Shown: positions 56,091 to 64,000 of the stretch, one piece after another
How the letters are laid out: each line of letters begins with the position of its first letter
Numbering within the stretch: position 1 is the first letter of the stretch
Assembly (NCBI GenBank): GCA_031769625.1
Contig: JAUIMM010000484.1
Coordinates: forward strand, 62,001 to 126,000
Length of the DNA stretch: 64,000 nucleotides
Direction of reading: 5' to 3'
Source: Taudactylus pleione
Lineage: Eukaryota; Chordata; Amphibia; Anura; Myobatrachidae
Made by a program: the position numbers and the translations under genes
Notes under the pieces: generated by a model
Seen by the model: the letters and a program-made list of their open reading frames with translations, nothing else
Told to the model about the DNA's origin: nothing
Databases searched by the model: none

Positions 56091-56937
56091 AGGTACCCGG
56101 CCGGAGCTGGGTCATCACACAGGGGGGCTGTGTGTTCACATCCCCTGAAGATCTTCAAGAGCGGTAGCATGGACAGTCCAGCGGACGTCCATGCTACCGC
56201 TCCGACACCCCACGCCAGCGCCGACCACCGGTAGCAATCCGGGGAACTCGGCGGGCTCTTGGGCGTTCTAGCTAGCGGAACCCCCGGTGGCCGTGGACTG
56301 TTGTCGGATGTACGGGGGGCAGCAAAGGTAAGGAGCGGGCATCTGTGGTAGGCGCCCGCTGTTTCACAGTCTGGCATCCCCAGGGCTGGGGGCTCCGTGG
56401 GGACGGCAGTATAGTTGAGCCGGGCGGATGCCTGCGCTCACACTAGACCACCAGGGATGCGGGGCTGGAGCGTTGCGGAACATGCTCCAGCATCCCGGGG
56501 GTTAATGGCCTGCCAGGGGAGGACGCCTTCCCTGTAGCTCACAGGAGGCTCCTCCCCATCAGTACTCTCCGGCGCCTTACAGATAGTTTTGGCGGGCTGA
56601 GGCAGTGATCCCCCCAGGCCCACCTCTCTTCATCCTCCGGCGGCCATCTTATGTGCAAGATGCTGTGGTGCAGGGTGCGGAGCCTGGGTGCCCCTTACAT
56701 ACCTCTCCTCCAAACAGGTCAGCATATGTAGCGCTATCACTGCCAGGCTGTGTCTGTGTATGTTTTAGTGCATTTAGTGCAGGATTTCTGCATTGTATGT
56801 GACTTTATGCTAGCGCTGTGTGCCTGAATATTCTCCTGTCAGCCATTTTAACTATCCCTATTTCTTCCTACTGATCAGCCCTCTCAGTGCCAGTACTGTC
56901 AGGATGGGAATCTGCCTCATAGTTTAAGATTTATACT

Positions 56938-58401
56938 GTGAGAGAGTCACATACCACTATGTCCAGTGAGGACTCTGTTAGGGGAGCACCTCTCCTATTT
57001 TCCTGCTCCAGATGTAAAGCAGCTGTGGGGGAGGGGGCGGTACTTCAGGATGGTTTATGTACTGCATGTTTGGCCATTCCTGGTACCTCTGCTGTACCCA
57101 GCACCTCTCAGGAACCACCATGGGCTTGTTTTGCACAAGCCTTGACTGTCCTTGTAAATAGGTTGACAGTCTCTCCTGCGTTTCCCCAATTGGGGTTTGC
57201 ACAACAGGCGGTAGTCCTGTCTCCAGTACTAGGGGTTCCAGGGCCAATGGTAATGGCGCAGTGCCCCCCGCAACAGGTTCTTACTCCGGCAGACCCTGGT
57301 TGGACTAATTCTGGGGTGCAGAACACTCAGCAGGATCAGTCTAGACCTGCTAAAAGACCATTATTGCCATATCCATCCACACAGGATGATGAGGATGACG
57401 GGTCGTCTGATGAGGGCGAAAATCTAGATTTGTCGGACACTGACACTCCTCAAGCAGGGGCAGAGATTAAGTCTAGAATTTATATTCCAGGTCTCATACG
57501 GTCGGTCCGTGCGGCCATGGTGATTGCTGACGACAACCTGCCTGCAGCACCTACCCATGCTTATTTTAAGGAGATTAGAGGAGCTGCAGCAGTTTTTCCT
57601 CTATCTGGTCAACTAGTTGATCACATGGAGGAGGCGTGGAAATCTTCGGGAAAGAGATTTCAACCTCACAAGCATTTAGCCCGTGCATACCCCTTTGCGG
57701 AAGATTATTTCACTAAATGGGAGTCTCCTCCTCAGGTGGATTCTCATGTGATGCGCTTAGTAAAGAGCGCAACTCTGCCTATGCCGTCTATGTCTATTCT
57801 GATGGACGCTACAGACCGTAAGCTGGAGGTGTGCCTTAAGTCTATCTATTCCCTCGCTGGAAGTGCATCTAGACCAGCTATGGCGGTCTGCTGGGTGGCC
57901 CAGGCTATGGAAAGATGGGCAGACGCTTTGGAAGCATCATTTGCTTCAGAGGGTACCAGCGAACAGGTTGTGTTAGTGGGTAACCTTCGGGATTCTGCTA
58001 CATACATCACCAAAGCAGCTTTGGATTTGAGCCTTCTTACTTCTAGGATTTCCGCAGCGGCTGTTGCCGCTCGACGCTCCTTGAGGTTACGTTCTTGGAG
58101 GGCAGACGCTGAATCCAAGAAAGGCTTGGAATGCTTACCTTATAATGGGCAGGTCCTGTTTGGGCCAGCTTTGGACAAGATAGTGGACACGCCGGCGGCT
58201 GCCAAATCTGCATGTCTACCTTCAGCCCTGACTCCGTCTGGGTCTAAAAACCCATCCTTTTGGCCCTATCGCCCTCCGGGAAAACCTAAGGTGCAGTCCT
58301 TTCCGAGACCTTCAGGACCCAAAAAGACTGCTAAGCCCAAGAAACAAGCTTGGAGGACCAGACGTCCAGCCGCCAAGTCGGACAACAAACCCTCAGCCTA
58401 A
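56938..58401 (+). CDS. DIRS gag-like ORF1 protein
   Basis: Open for 487 codons and ending 16 bp before the RT frame. Near the N-terminus four cysteines are spaced as in a zinc finger (CSRCKAAVGEGAVLQDGLCTAC, residues about 21-42). An acidic stretch (DDEDDGSSDEGENLDLSDTD, about 150-170) follows. The middle is an alpha-rich region conserved in DIRS ORF1 (VRAAMVIADDNLP, FKEIRGAAAVFPL, CWVAQAMERWADAL). The C-terminus is basic (KKTAKPKKQAWRTRRPAAK). It is presumed to bind RNA and form the particle. The start at 56938 is the first ATG; a second at 56959 (MSSEDS) is equally plausible. The frame appears intact. Confidence 0.85.
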   Translation: MRESHTTMSSEDSVRGAPLLFSCSRCKAAVGEGAVLQDGLCTACLAIPGTSAVPSTSQEPPWACFAQALTVLVNRLTVSPAFPQLGFAQQAVVLSPVLGVPGPMVMAQCPPQQVLTPADPGWTNSGVQNTQQDQSRPAKRPLLPYPSTQDDEDDGSSDEGENLDLSDTDTPQAGAEIKSRIYIPGLIRSVRAAMVIADDNLPAAPTHAYFKEIRGAAAVFPLSGQLVDHMEEAWKSSGKRFQPHKHLARAYPFAEDYFTKWESPPQVDSHVMRLVKSATLPMPSMSILMDATDRKLEVCLKSIYSLAGSASRPAMAVCWVAQAMERWADALEASFASEGTSEQVVLVGNLRDSATYITKAALDLSLLTSRISAAAVAARRSLRLRSWRADAESKKGLECLPYNGQVLFGPALDKIVDTPAAAKSACLPSALTPSGSKNPSFWPYRPPGKPKVQSFPRPSGPKKTAKPKKQAWRTRRPAAKSDNKPSA

Positions 58402-58417
58402 TGGGCTGGGTCTCCCC

Positions 58418-59403
58418 TTGGGGGACCCCAAGGTGGGAGGCCGACTTCTGCGTTACACCCAGTGTTGGTTCCAGACCACCAGAGACACTTGGGTAAGGGA
58501 GATGGTATCTCAGGGATATACCCTCTCCTTCTGCAGAAGGCCTCCTCATCAGTTCTTTGCAGCAGGCCTTCCTTCAGATCCAGCGAAGGCTCTAGCGATC
58601 CAGGAGGTGGTGCGCTGTATGCTTCAGATGGGAGTAATAGAGACTGTTCCGTTATCCCTAAGGGGGACAGGATATTACTCCAACCTTTTTCTGGTTCAAA
58701 AGCCAAATGGATCATTCCGACCTATCCTCAACCTCAAGTCCCTGAACACGTTTTTAAGAGTCCCTCGGTTCCGAATGGAGACTCTGCATTCTATTGTTTT
58801 AGCTATGCAGCCTGGGGATTTTATGGTGTCCCTGGATGTTCAGGATGCTTACCTGCATATCCCCATTGCCAGGGTTCATCAGCGTTACCTCAGATTTGCG
58901 GTATCAGACCACCAGTACCAGTTTTGGGCTCTACCGTTTGGCCTTTCCACGGTACCTCGAGTGTTCACAAAGGTAATGGTGGTCATGGCGGCACACCTGC
59001 GATTGCAGGGGGTTCACCTGTTACCTTACTTAACGACCTTCTGTTGTTGGCAGGGTCACCACAGGTCCTTTGCAGCCATCTACAACAGACAATATCAGTA
59101 TTGCAAGCTCACAGCTGGCTAGTTAACTGGAAGAAGTCCTCTCTAATTCCTTCTCAGAGAATGGTCCATCTCGGGGCCTTGTTGGACTCTCAGCAACAGA
59201 GGATCTTCTTGACGGAAGAAAAGATAGCCCTGTTGCAGTCCAAGATACGCAATGTTCTAAGGAGTCGCCGAGTGTCTCTTCTCTCGGCAATGAGGTTACT
59301 AGGTTCCATGGTGTCAACGGTCGACATGGTGGAGTATGCCCAGTTCCATTCCAGGCCTCTGCAGATGTTGATCCTCTCCAGATGGGACAGGATTCCCCGA
59401 TGA
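58418..59403 (+). pseudogene. DIRS reverse transcriptase
   Basis: Frame 1 (58418-59020) carries GYYSNLFLVQKPNGSFRPIL, the catalytic-A block VSLDVQDAYLHIPI, and FWALPFGLSTVPRVFTKV. At the YXDD box the frame slips: the end of the box is read in another frame as LNDLLLLAGSP, so the second aspartate is present but YLDD as such is not. Downstream (frame 3, to a TGA at 59401) come LVNWKKSSLIPSQRMVHLGA and RLLGSMVSTVDMVEYAQFHS, the RT thumb and connection typical of DIRS. The copy is dead. Confidence 0.92.
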
Positions 59404-59409
59404 ATAAAG

Positions 59410-59884
59410 ATGCAGATGATCAGGCTCACTCCGGAGGTGCGCCTATCCCTGACTTGGTGGTTACAGCAGGGGACGTCCGTTTTGGATTTCGGATTGGATC
59501 CTTCTAACAACAGATGCCTCCCTTCGGGGCTGGGGCGCAGTGACAGGTTCACACATCTTCCAGGGGCGGTGGACGTCAGAGGAATCGGACCTGACGATAA
59601 ATATATTGGAACTTCGGGCAGTGTTCAAAGCGCTGCAGCAAACAAGACCATTCCTACAGGGAAAACCTGTGCAGGTTCAGTCAGACAATGCCACCATGGT
59701 GGCTTACCTAAACCATCAGGGAGGAACTCGAAGCCAAGTGGCTCTAAGGGAGGTGTCCTGCATTCTGACTTGGACAGAAGACAATCTTCCAGCCATTTTG
59801 GTCGTCTTCATTCTGGGTGTGCTCAACTGGGAAGCAGACTTCCTCAGCCACCACGATGTACAGAGTGTGGCATACCTATTTTGA
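59410..59884 (+). pseudogene. DIRS RNase H
   Basis: Reads SLTWWLQQGTSVLDFG, then, after a shift, TDASLRGWGAV, INILELRAVFKAL (E) and VQVQSDNATMVAYLNHQGGT (D), ending with LNWEADFLSHH. These are the acidic RNase H residues and the typical N-H-Q-G-G-T block of DIRS. One frameshift near 59505 separates the first part. Confidence 0.88.
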
Positions 59885-60795
59885 GTGGTGTTGCCCTAAA
59901 GGGTATGATCCTCATGAGTTTCGGATATCAAGAGTGTTGGCTTTCCTACAGGCGGGCTTTGATCTAGGTCTACGCCTCACCTCACTGAAGGTGCATGTTT
60001 CTGCCCTGTCGGTTTGGTTTCAACATAGGATTGCTACGCTGCCTGATATCCGCACCTTTATGCAGGGTGTCCTTTGCATCAGCCTCCCTTTGTCCCTCCG
60101 GTGGCTCCTTGGGATATGGCTGTCGTCCTGAGGGCACTCCAGGGTCCTCCATTTGAACCTTTTGGGTTTCGTGGATTTGAAATGGCTTACAGCAAAGACA
60201 GTGTTCCTTTTGGCTATCGCTTCAGCTAGAAGGGTGTCAGATTTGGGGGCTCTCTCATGTCGTCCCCCCTTTCTAATTTTTCATTAGGACAGGGCGGTAC
60301 TTCATACCCGTCCCGACTTCCTTCCTAAAGTAGTGTCTAGTTTCCACATTAACGAGGAAATAGTGGTTCCAGCCTTTAATTCATCTGATTTTTCGGCAGG
60401 TGAGGCTTCTTTGGATGTGGTACGGGCTCTGTGAATTTATGTGGACCGTACCAGTTCTTTAAGAAAATCGGACTCTTTGTTTGTCCTATATGGATTTCAT
60501 AAGAGAGCTTGGCCTGCCAATAAGCAGACTTTGGCACGCTGGATTTGCATGGCGATCTCTGAGGCGTACACTCATGAGGGTCTTCCAGTGCCACCCTCTG
60601 TGAAGGCTCATTCTACAAGGTCTGTGGGGCCTTCATGGGCAGCTTGACGTGGTGCCTCAGATGTTCAGCTTTGCAAGGCGGCCACGTGGTCCTCTGTCTA
60701 TACTTTTGCAGGCATTATGCCTTTGACACATTTGCTTCTCAGGATGCTTCCTTCGAGCGGCGGGTTCTCCTCTTGGCACAGAAGCGTCCCCTCCC
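59885..60795 (+). pseudogene. DIRS tyrosine recombinase
   Basis: The N-terminal core-binding part (FLQAGFDLGLRLTSLKVHVSALS) is open up to a stop near 60131. The catalytic part follows: box I arginine in ASARRVSDLGAL, then WPANKQTLARWICMAI, the box II H-X-X-R in AHSTRSVGPSWA, ATWSSVYTF, and the nucleophilic tyrosine in RHYAFDTFAS, one frame away. Stops (60283, 60432, 60645) and a shift near 60700 inactivate it. It would integrate the circular DNA copy without a target duplication. Confidence 0.9.
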
Positions 60796-60819
60796 TTGAA
60801 GAATACTGCTTTGGGACAT

Positions 60820-60935
60820 CCCCAAGGTATCCCTGTGGATACCTAAGGACCCTGGAGTAGAAAACAGGAGATATGGTGAGACCTTACCTTTGTGATCTCT
60901 GTTTCTACAAAGTCCTTAGGGTCCACAGGGTGCCC
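60820..60935. repeat. DIRS internal complementary region
   Basis: 60820-60864 is the reverse complement of the left tip (55937-55985, with ccaaggtatccctgtggat and gagtagaaaa). 60864-60935 is the reverse complement of the right tip (61190-61256, with acaggagatatggt and ttacctttgt). The two halves meet at aaaacagg, which shows where the two ends join in the circular intermediate. Confidence 0.92.
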
Positions 60936-61069
60936 GCCTTGACGCCCTGTGCTTCTGTAGGGTGTTGCTCTAGTCGCCAGTTTCTGTCTGCTTTTTCTGT
61001 GAGAATGTAAATCTTGTTTGTTCCAGACTTTCTTCTTCCTTTTTCCTCTCCTCCGACCTATGGCTTGAT

Positions 61070-61257
61070 ACTAAAACTGAGGTGACTTGGCCTAGGGGTG
61101 GGATATAGGAGGGGGCCCGGTGCATCCTGGGATGGAAATCTTTAACTGTGTGGTGCCCATGGCAGGAGCCAAGCCTATACCCCAAGGTATCCCTGTGGAT
61201 CCTAAGGACTTCGTAGACACAGAGATAACAAAGGTAAGTTCTTACCATATCTCCTGT
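61070..61257. repeat. DIRS right terminal repeat
   Basis: The inner 130 bases invert the left repeat. The outer 55 bases extend beyond it and pair with the internal complementary region. Confidence 0.9.
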
Positions 61258-61610
61258 TTTTTTGAAAAATAAATAAAGAAAAATAAGTACAAAACCTACA
61301 ATATCCGGGTTGTAGAAGCGATGTAGTCATAATCTCAACATTTACAATATCGACAGGTATGCTGTTGGCATATGATATGGCATATGTTAGCATATGATGT
61401 TGGCATATGCAGAATGTCGATGTGTTCATGTCAACCAGTAATATGCCGACATTCTGCATGACCAGCAGTGGTGGGTTAGGGTTAGGCTAAGGGAGGGAAG
61501 GGTTAGGCACTAGGGGGAGGGTTAGGCTAAGGGAGGGATTAGTTAGGTACTAGGAGGAGGGTTAGGCTACGGGAGGGGATAGGAGGGGCATGGTTAGACG
61601 GAATGGGATT
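61258..61610. repeat. MITE-like sequence with TTAGGG-like units
   Basis: 61300-61465 has near-palindromic words (gacattctgcat, catatgc and complement-like partners). 61475-61590 has seven or so units of about 25-40 bp with gggttaggct-aagggaggg. Similar composition to 2468-2745 and 28263-28636. Confidence 0.5.
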
Positions 61611-61619
61611 GTAATGCTG

Positions 61620-61790
61620 GTGGCTGTTTGAGCCCCCTGTGGGGGCCAATGAGCGTGTTTATTATTCTGTGGGGGCCAATGGGTGTTTTTTTTTTTACCT
61701 GTCTGGGAAAATGGGTGTTTTTTTGCGGGGCCAGTAAGTGTGCTTTTTTTTCCTTGTGGGGGCCAATGTGTGTGTTTCTGTCAGTGGCGT
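61620..61790. repeat. GTGGGGGCCAATG tandem units
   Basis: About four units of 35-50 bp with gtgggggccaatg(g)gtgttttttt. A further unit lies at about 62906-62950. Frames here are artefacts. Confidence 0.65.
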
Positions 61791-61854
61791 GGGGTGAGGT
61801 CAGTGACTGGTGAGTCACTGGCTGACACCAGAGCCAGATTTACACACACATAGT

Positions 61855-62097
61855 ACAGTATATGCCATACGCCTAGTAGTGTCCCTTATGCAGTAACTCA
61901 AGTAGTGCCCCTTATGCTATGCCCCCTGCAGAAGTGCCCTTTATACCATGCCCCCAATGCAGTACCCCTTATGCCATGCCCATAGTGTCCATTATGCCAT
62001 GCCCCTAGTAGTGCCCCTTATGCAGTACCCCAAGTAGTGCCTTTTATGCCATGCCACCACTAGTAGTGCCCCATATGCAGTGCCGCCATTGTCCACC
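61855..62097. repeat. Degenerate tandem repeat (agtgccccttatgc)
   Basis: Imperfect units of about 20-25 bp with tagtgccccttatgcagtac and tatgccatgccc, at least nine times. Confidence 0.75.
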
Positions 62098-62760
62098 TGT
62101 AAAAAAAACACACACACACTTAACATTGTAGTAATTTATTAAGCATGCTTTCACCTGGCGGGCAGCGGCCAATTAGCTCTTTATGCGGCCGCTAACCCAC
62201 CAGGGCTTCCGGTGTCTTTGCCTGGTGGGCGACAACCCACCAGGGCATCCAGCGTCTTAGCCTAGGGGATGGCAGCAAATTAGCTCTTTTTTGCAGCTGC
62301 CACCTCCCGGGGAGGGTTAAATGACAGGCATCTAATTCTAGATGCCTGTCATTTTACCGACGCCGGGAGACTGGCGCCCGGCATCTCAATCGAAGTGATG
62401 CCGGGGCGCTGAGCGCGGACAGCCGCAGGGGGTGGTTAGGTTAGGGGCTCCTGGGTGGGACAGGGTTAGGTAGCCCCCCAGGAGGTTAGGGTTAGGCCAG
62501 GGGGGGGGGAGGGTTAGGGTTAGACACCCCTGGGGGGAGGTTAGGGTTAGTCACCTTGACGGGGGATTTAGGTTTAGGATGTGGGGAAGGGGGAGTTAGG
62601 TTTAGGCACTTAGAGGATTAGGGTTAGGCACTGGGGGGGAAGGTTAAGGTTAGGCACCCCTAAGGGAGGGGTAGGGTTAGGGGGTAGAATTAGGTTAGAC
62701 AATACTTACCTTGGATGATCGGGATTTCCTTCTCTGCCTAGATGCCGCTGTCGGGTTTGG
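62098..62760. repeat. GC-rich hairpins and TTAGGG-like units
   Basis: Two related blocks (aacccaccagggcttccggt and aacccaccagggcatccagc), a perfect hairpin whose arms are tgacaggcatct and agatgcctgtca (about 62320-62352), and ggttagggttagg-type units at 62440-62690. No gene. Confidence 0.5.
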
Positions 62761-62817
62761 TGGTAAATCATAGTGATTCCTTGGAAAATTATTAGAAAAA
62801 TATAAAGCAGATACTTA

Positions 62818-62856
62818 AAGATACTTATGACACAGAATATGTGTCATAAGTATCTT
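62818..62856. other. Perfect 17-bp hairpin
   Basis: AAGATACTTATGACACA, five-base loop gaata, then the exact reverse complement. It is isolated in AT-rich sequence. It could be the collapsed termini of a MITE or a small-RNA hairpin. Confidence 0.7.
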
Positions 62857-62878
62857 CTTTGTATTATTTTAAACATTA

Positions 62879-63189
62879 ATGCCTGCACGTCCCTGGATTT
62901 TATCCCCTGTGGGGGCCAATGTGTGTGTTTTTTATTTTCCCCGTGGGGGCTTGGTACTTATTTGTTCTCTTCTGTGGAATAATTTATTTAATAAAATAAC
63001 TAATAAGTATATATTTTTTCAGTTAATATTAGTATTAATTATGGATATAGTTGGATATGAGAAGGGGGGGCCCTCCAAAACTTCTTGCACAGGGTTCTAG
63101 TAGACCTAGGGCCAGCCCTGATTATAGAATATTGCTGGTACTACAATGTTCTGTATAATTTTTATTTTGTCACTGATTTATGCATTCTT
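62879..63189. other. Non-coding stretch
   Basis: One gtgggggccaatg unit at 62907; otherwise nothing. Confidence 0.35.
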
Positions 63190-63518
63190 TATAATGGCAC
63201 CACTTTATAAAGTACCAACCAATTAGCTCCTGACATTTTACAGACTGCGGGGTTTATTTATCTAGCAGTGAAAAACTTAGTGAAGCGGACCAGTGGAGAA
63301 GTTGCCCATGGCAACCAATAAGCTTTGAAGTAACTTTTATTAAGTACAGTCTATGAAATAATAGGTAGGAACTGATTGGTTGCCATGGGCAACGACTCCA
63401 CTGGTCCGCTTCACTGTTTTTCACTGCTTGATAAATAAATCTCTGTGTTTGAAAAATGACAGTTAGAAGCTGATTGGTTGGTACTTTATCTATCTCCAAG
63501 CTTTGATAAATCTCCCCC
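63190..63518. mobile_element. MITE, GATGTATCAAGCC family, with an inner palindromic MITE
   Basis: The outer left (aaagtaccaaccaattagc) and outer right (gctgattggttggtacttta, aatctccccc) belong to the family. The inner 63250-63441 is an almost perfect palindrome (ggtttatttatcta; gaagcggaccagtggag; ttgccatgggcaa). It is either nested or an enlarged variant. Confidence 0.65.
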
Positions 63519-63695
63519 TTTGTGTCCACCCACATCCCCTGAAGAATGTAAGCTCACAAGGCTCACTCTTCTGCTTTCTTCTACTTAAATATGAATTTTA
63601 AGTTCTGTAATTATGTAAATATGTATATTTATGCAGTTCTAATTTGTTGTATCCTATTTATGGTGCTACAGAATACTTATAGCTCCATATAAATA

Positions 63696-64000
63696 GGAGA
63701 GCTGATTGAAAAGTAATGAGACTGCCTCTGTTTTTCTGTCCCATAGGTAGACGTGGCAACGCTAAGCTGGTTATTGTGAAGCTCATACACCGATGTGTAT
63801 GTAACTGCGGTTGGACTGCCCTAGTCTTCTTTGTTTGGTCACAGCGAGTGGAAAATCTTCGTATGTCTCATCATGGCGGATGAGGAAGACGTGTCTGTGA
63901 GATTACGTCAGAGATGAATTTTATGTTAAACTTGGAAAAGGCGGAAATGAAACTCACGAAATGTTACGCCAAGTATACGGTGGAGAAACAATTAGCCGTG
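63696..64000 (+). mobile_element. Mariner, left end, cut by the window
   Basis: The start gagagctgattgaaaagtaa, preceded by TA, resembles a mariner end. From about 63910 the plus strand reads FYVKLGKGGNETHEMLRQVY and GGETISR, the first helix-turn-helix of mariner transposases (family pattern K-L-G-K-x-x-x-E-T-x-E-M-L). A stop (tga at 63915) sits before it in that frame, so this copy is probably inactive. The rest lies beyond the window. Confidence 0.75.

Larger units (their letters stand above)
55937..61257 (+). mobile_element. DIRS-type tyrosine-recombinase retrotransposon, structurally complete
   Basis: Order: inverted terminal repeat, leader of about 0.85 kb, gag-like ORF, RT, RNase H, tyrosine recombinase, internal complementary region, inverted terminal repeat. 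There are no LTRs, no polypurine tract and no target-site duplication, as expected for DIRS, which closes into a circle and integrates by recombinase. The terminal repeats (55950-56090 and 61070-61200) and the internal region (60820-60935) match the DIRS scheme. Several frameshifts and stops in RT and recombinase leave it inactive. Confidence 0.93.

Overview
The window looks like repeat-dense intergenic DNA of a large vertebrate genome, most likely an anuran amphibian. I found no host protein-coding exon and no canonical RNA gene. The organism call is inference. It rests on the mixture of DIRS-type YR retrotransposon, Sushi-like chromovirus, Ty1/copia, Tc1/mariner, Harbinger- and hAT-type MITEs, Helitron and class I-like endogenous retrovirus (ERV), and on the lack of any gene density.

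Layout. 1-8.7 kb: a solo ERV LTR (885-2326), a three-level nest of DNA elements (hAT 2986-4857, containing a Tigger-like element 3530-4507, containing a Harbinger MITE 3703-4237), more hAT and Harbinger MITEs, and a 40-bp minisatellite. 8.7-25.8 kb: a Tc1 transposon (8713-25849) whose transposase gene is split by a complete minus-strand provirus (9572-25054, TSD GGAA). The provirus is itself split by a plus-strand chromovirus with a chromodomain integrase (12697-18444, TSD CTCCC) and by two Harbinger MITEs. 26-39 kb: AT-rich DNA with MITEs, a broken mariner carrying a hAT insertion, and an element with about 200-bp inverted termini. 39.9-50.8 kb: a decayed minus-strand Ty3/gypsy element whose parts are spread apart. 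Next to or inside its 3' LTR lies a Ty1/copia fragment in which a 48-bp coding segment has grown into about 57 tandem units. This stretch also holds an ERV env relic, a Tc1 relic and a Harbinger MITE. 51-53.3 kb: Helitron material with a helicase fragment and a textbook 3' hairpin plus CTAG end. 55.9-61.3 kb: a structurally complete DIRS element with inverted ends and an internal complementary region, but with a broken reverse transcriptase. 61.3-64 kb: MITEs, telomere-like repeats, a 17-bp perfect hairpin and the start of a mariner transposase.

How it fits together. The nesting gives a relative chronology: 40-bp satellite, then Tc1, then ERV, then chromovirus and MITEs. Target-site duplications could be read for many insertions, which fixes boundaries to the base. 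Most coding regions carry frameshifts or stops and are marked as pseudogenes. The long open frames across the 48-bp array are artefacts of a period divisible by three.
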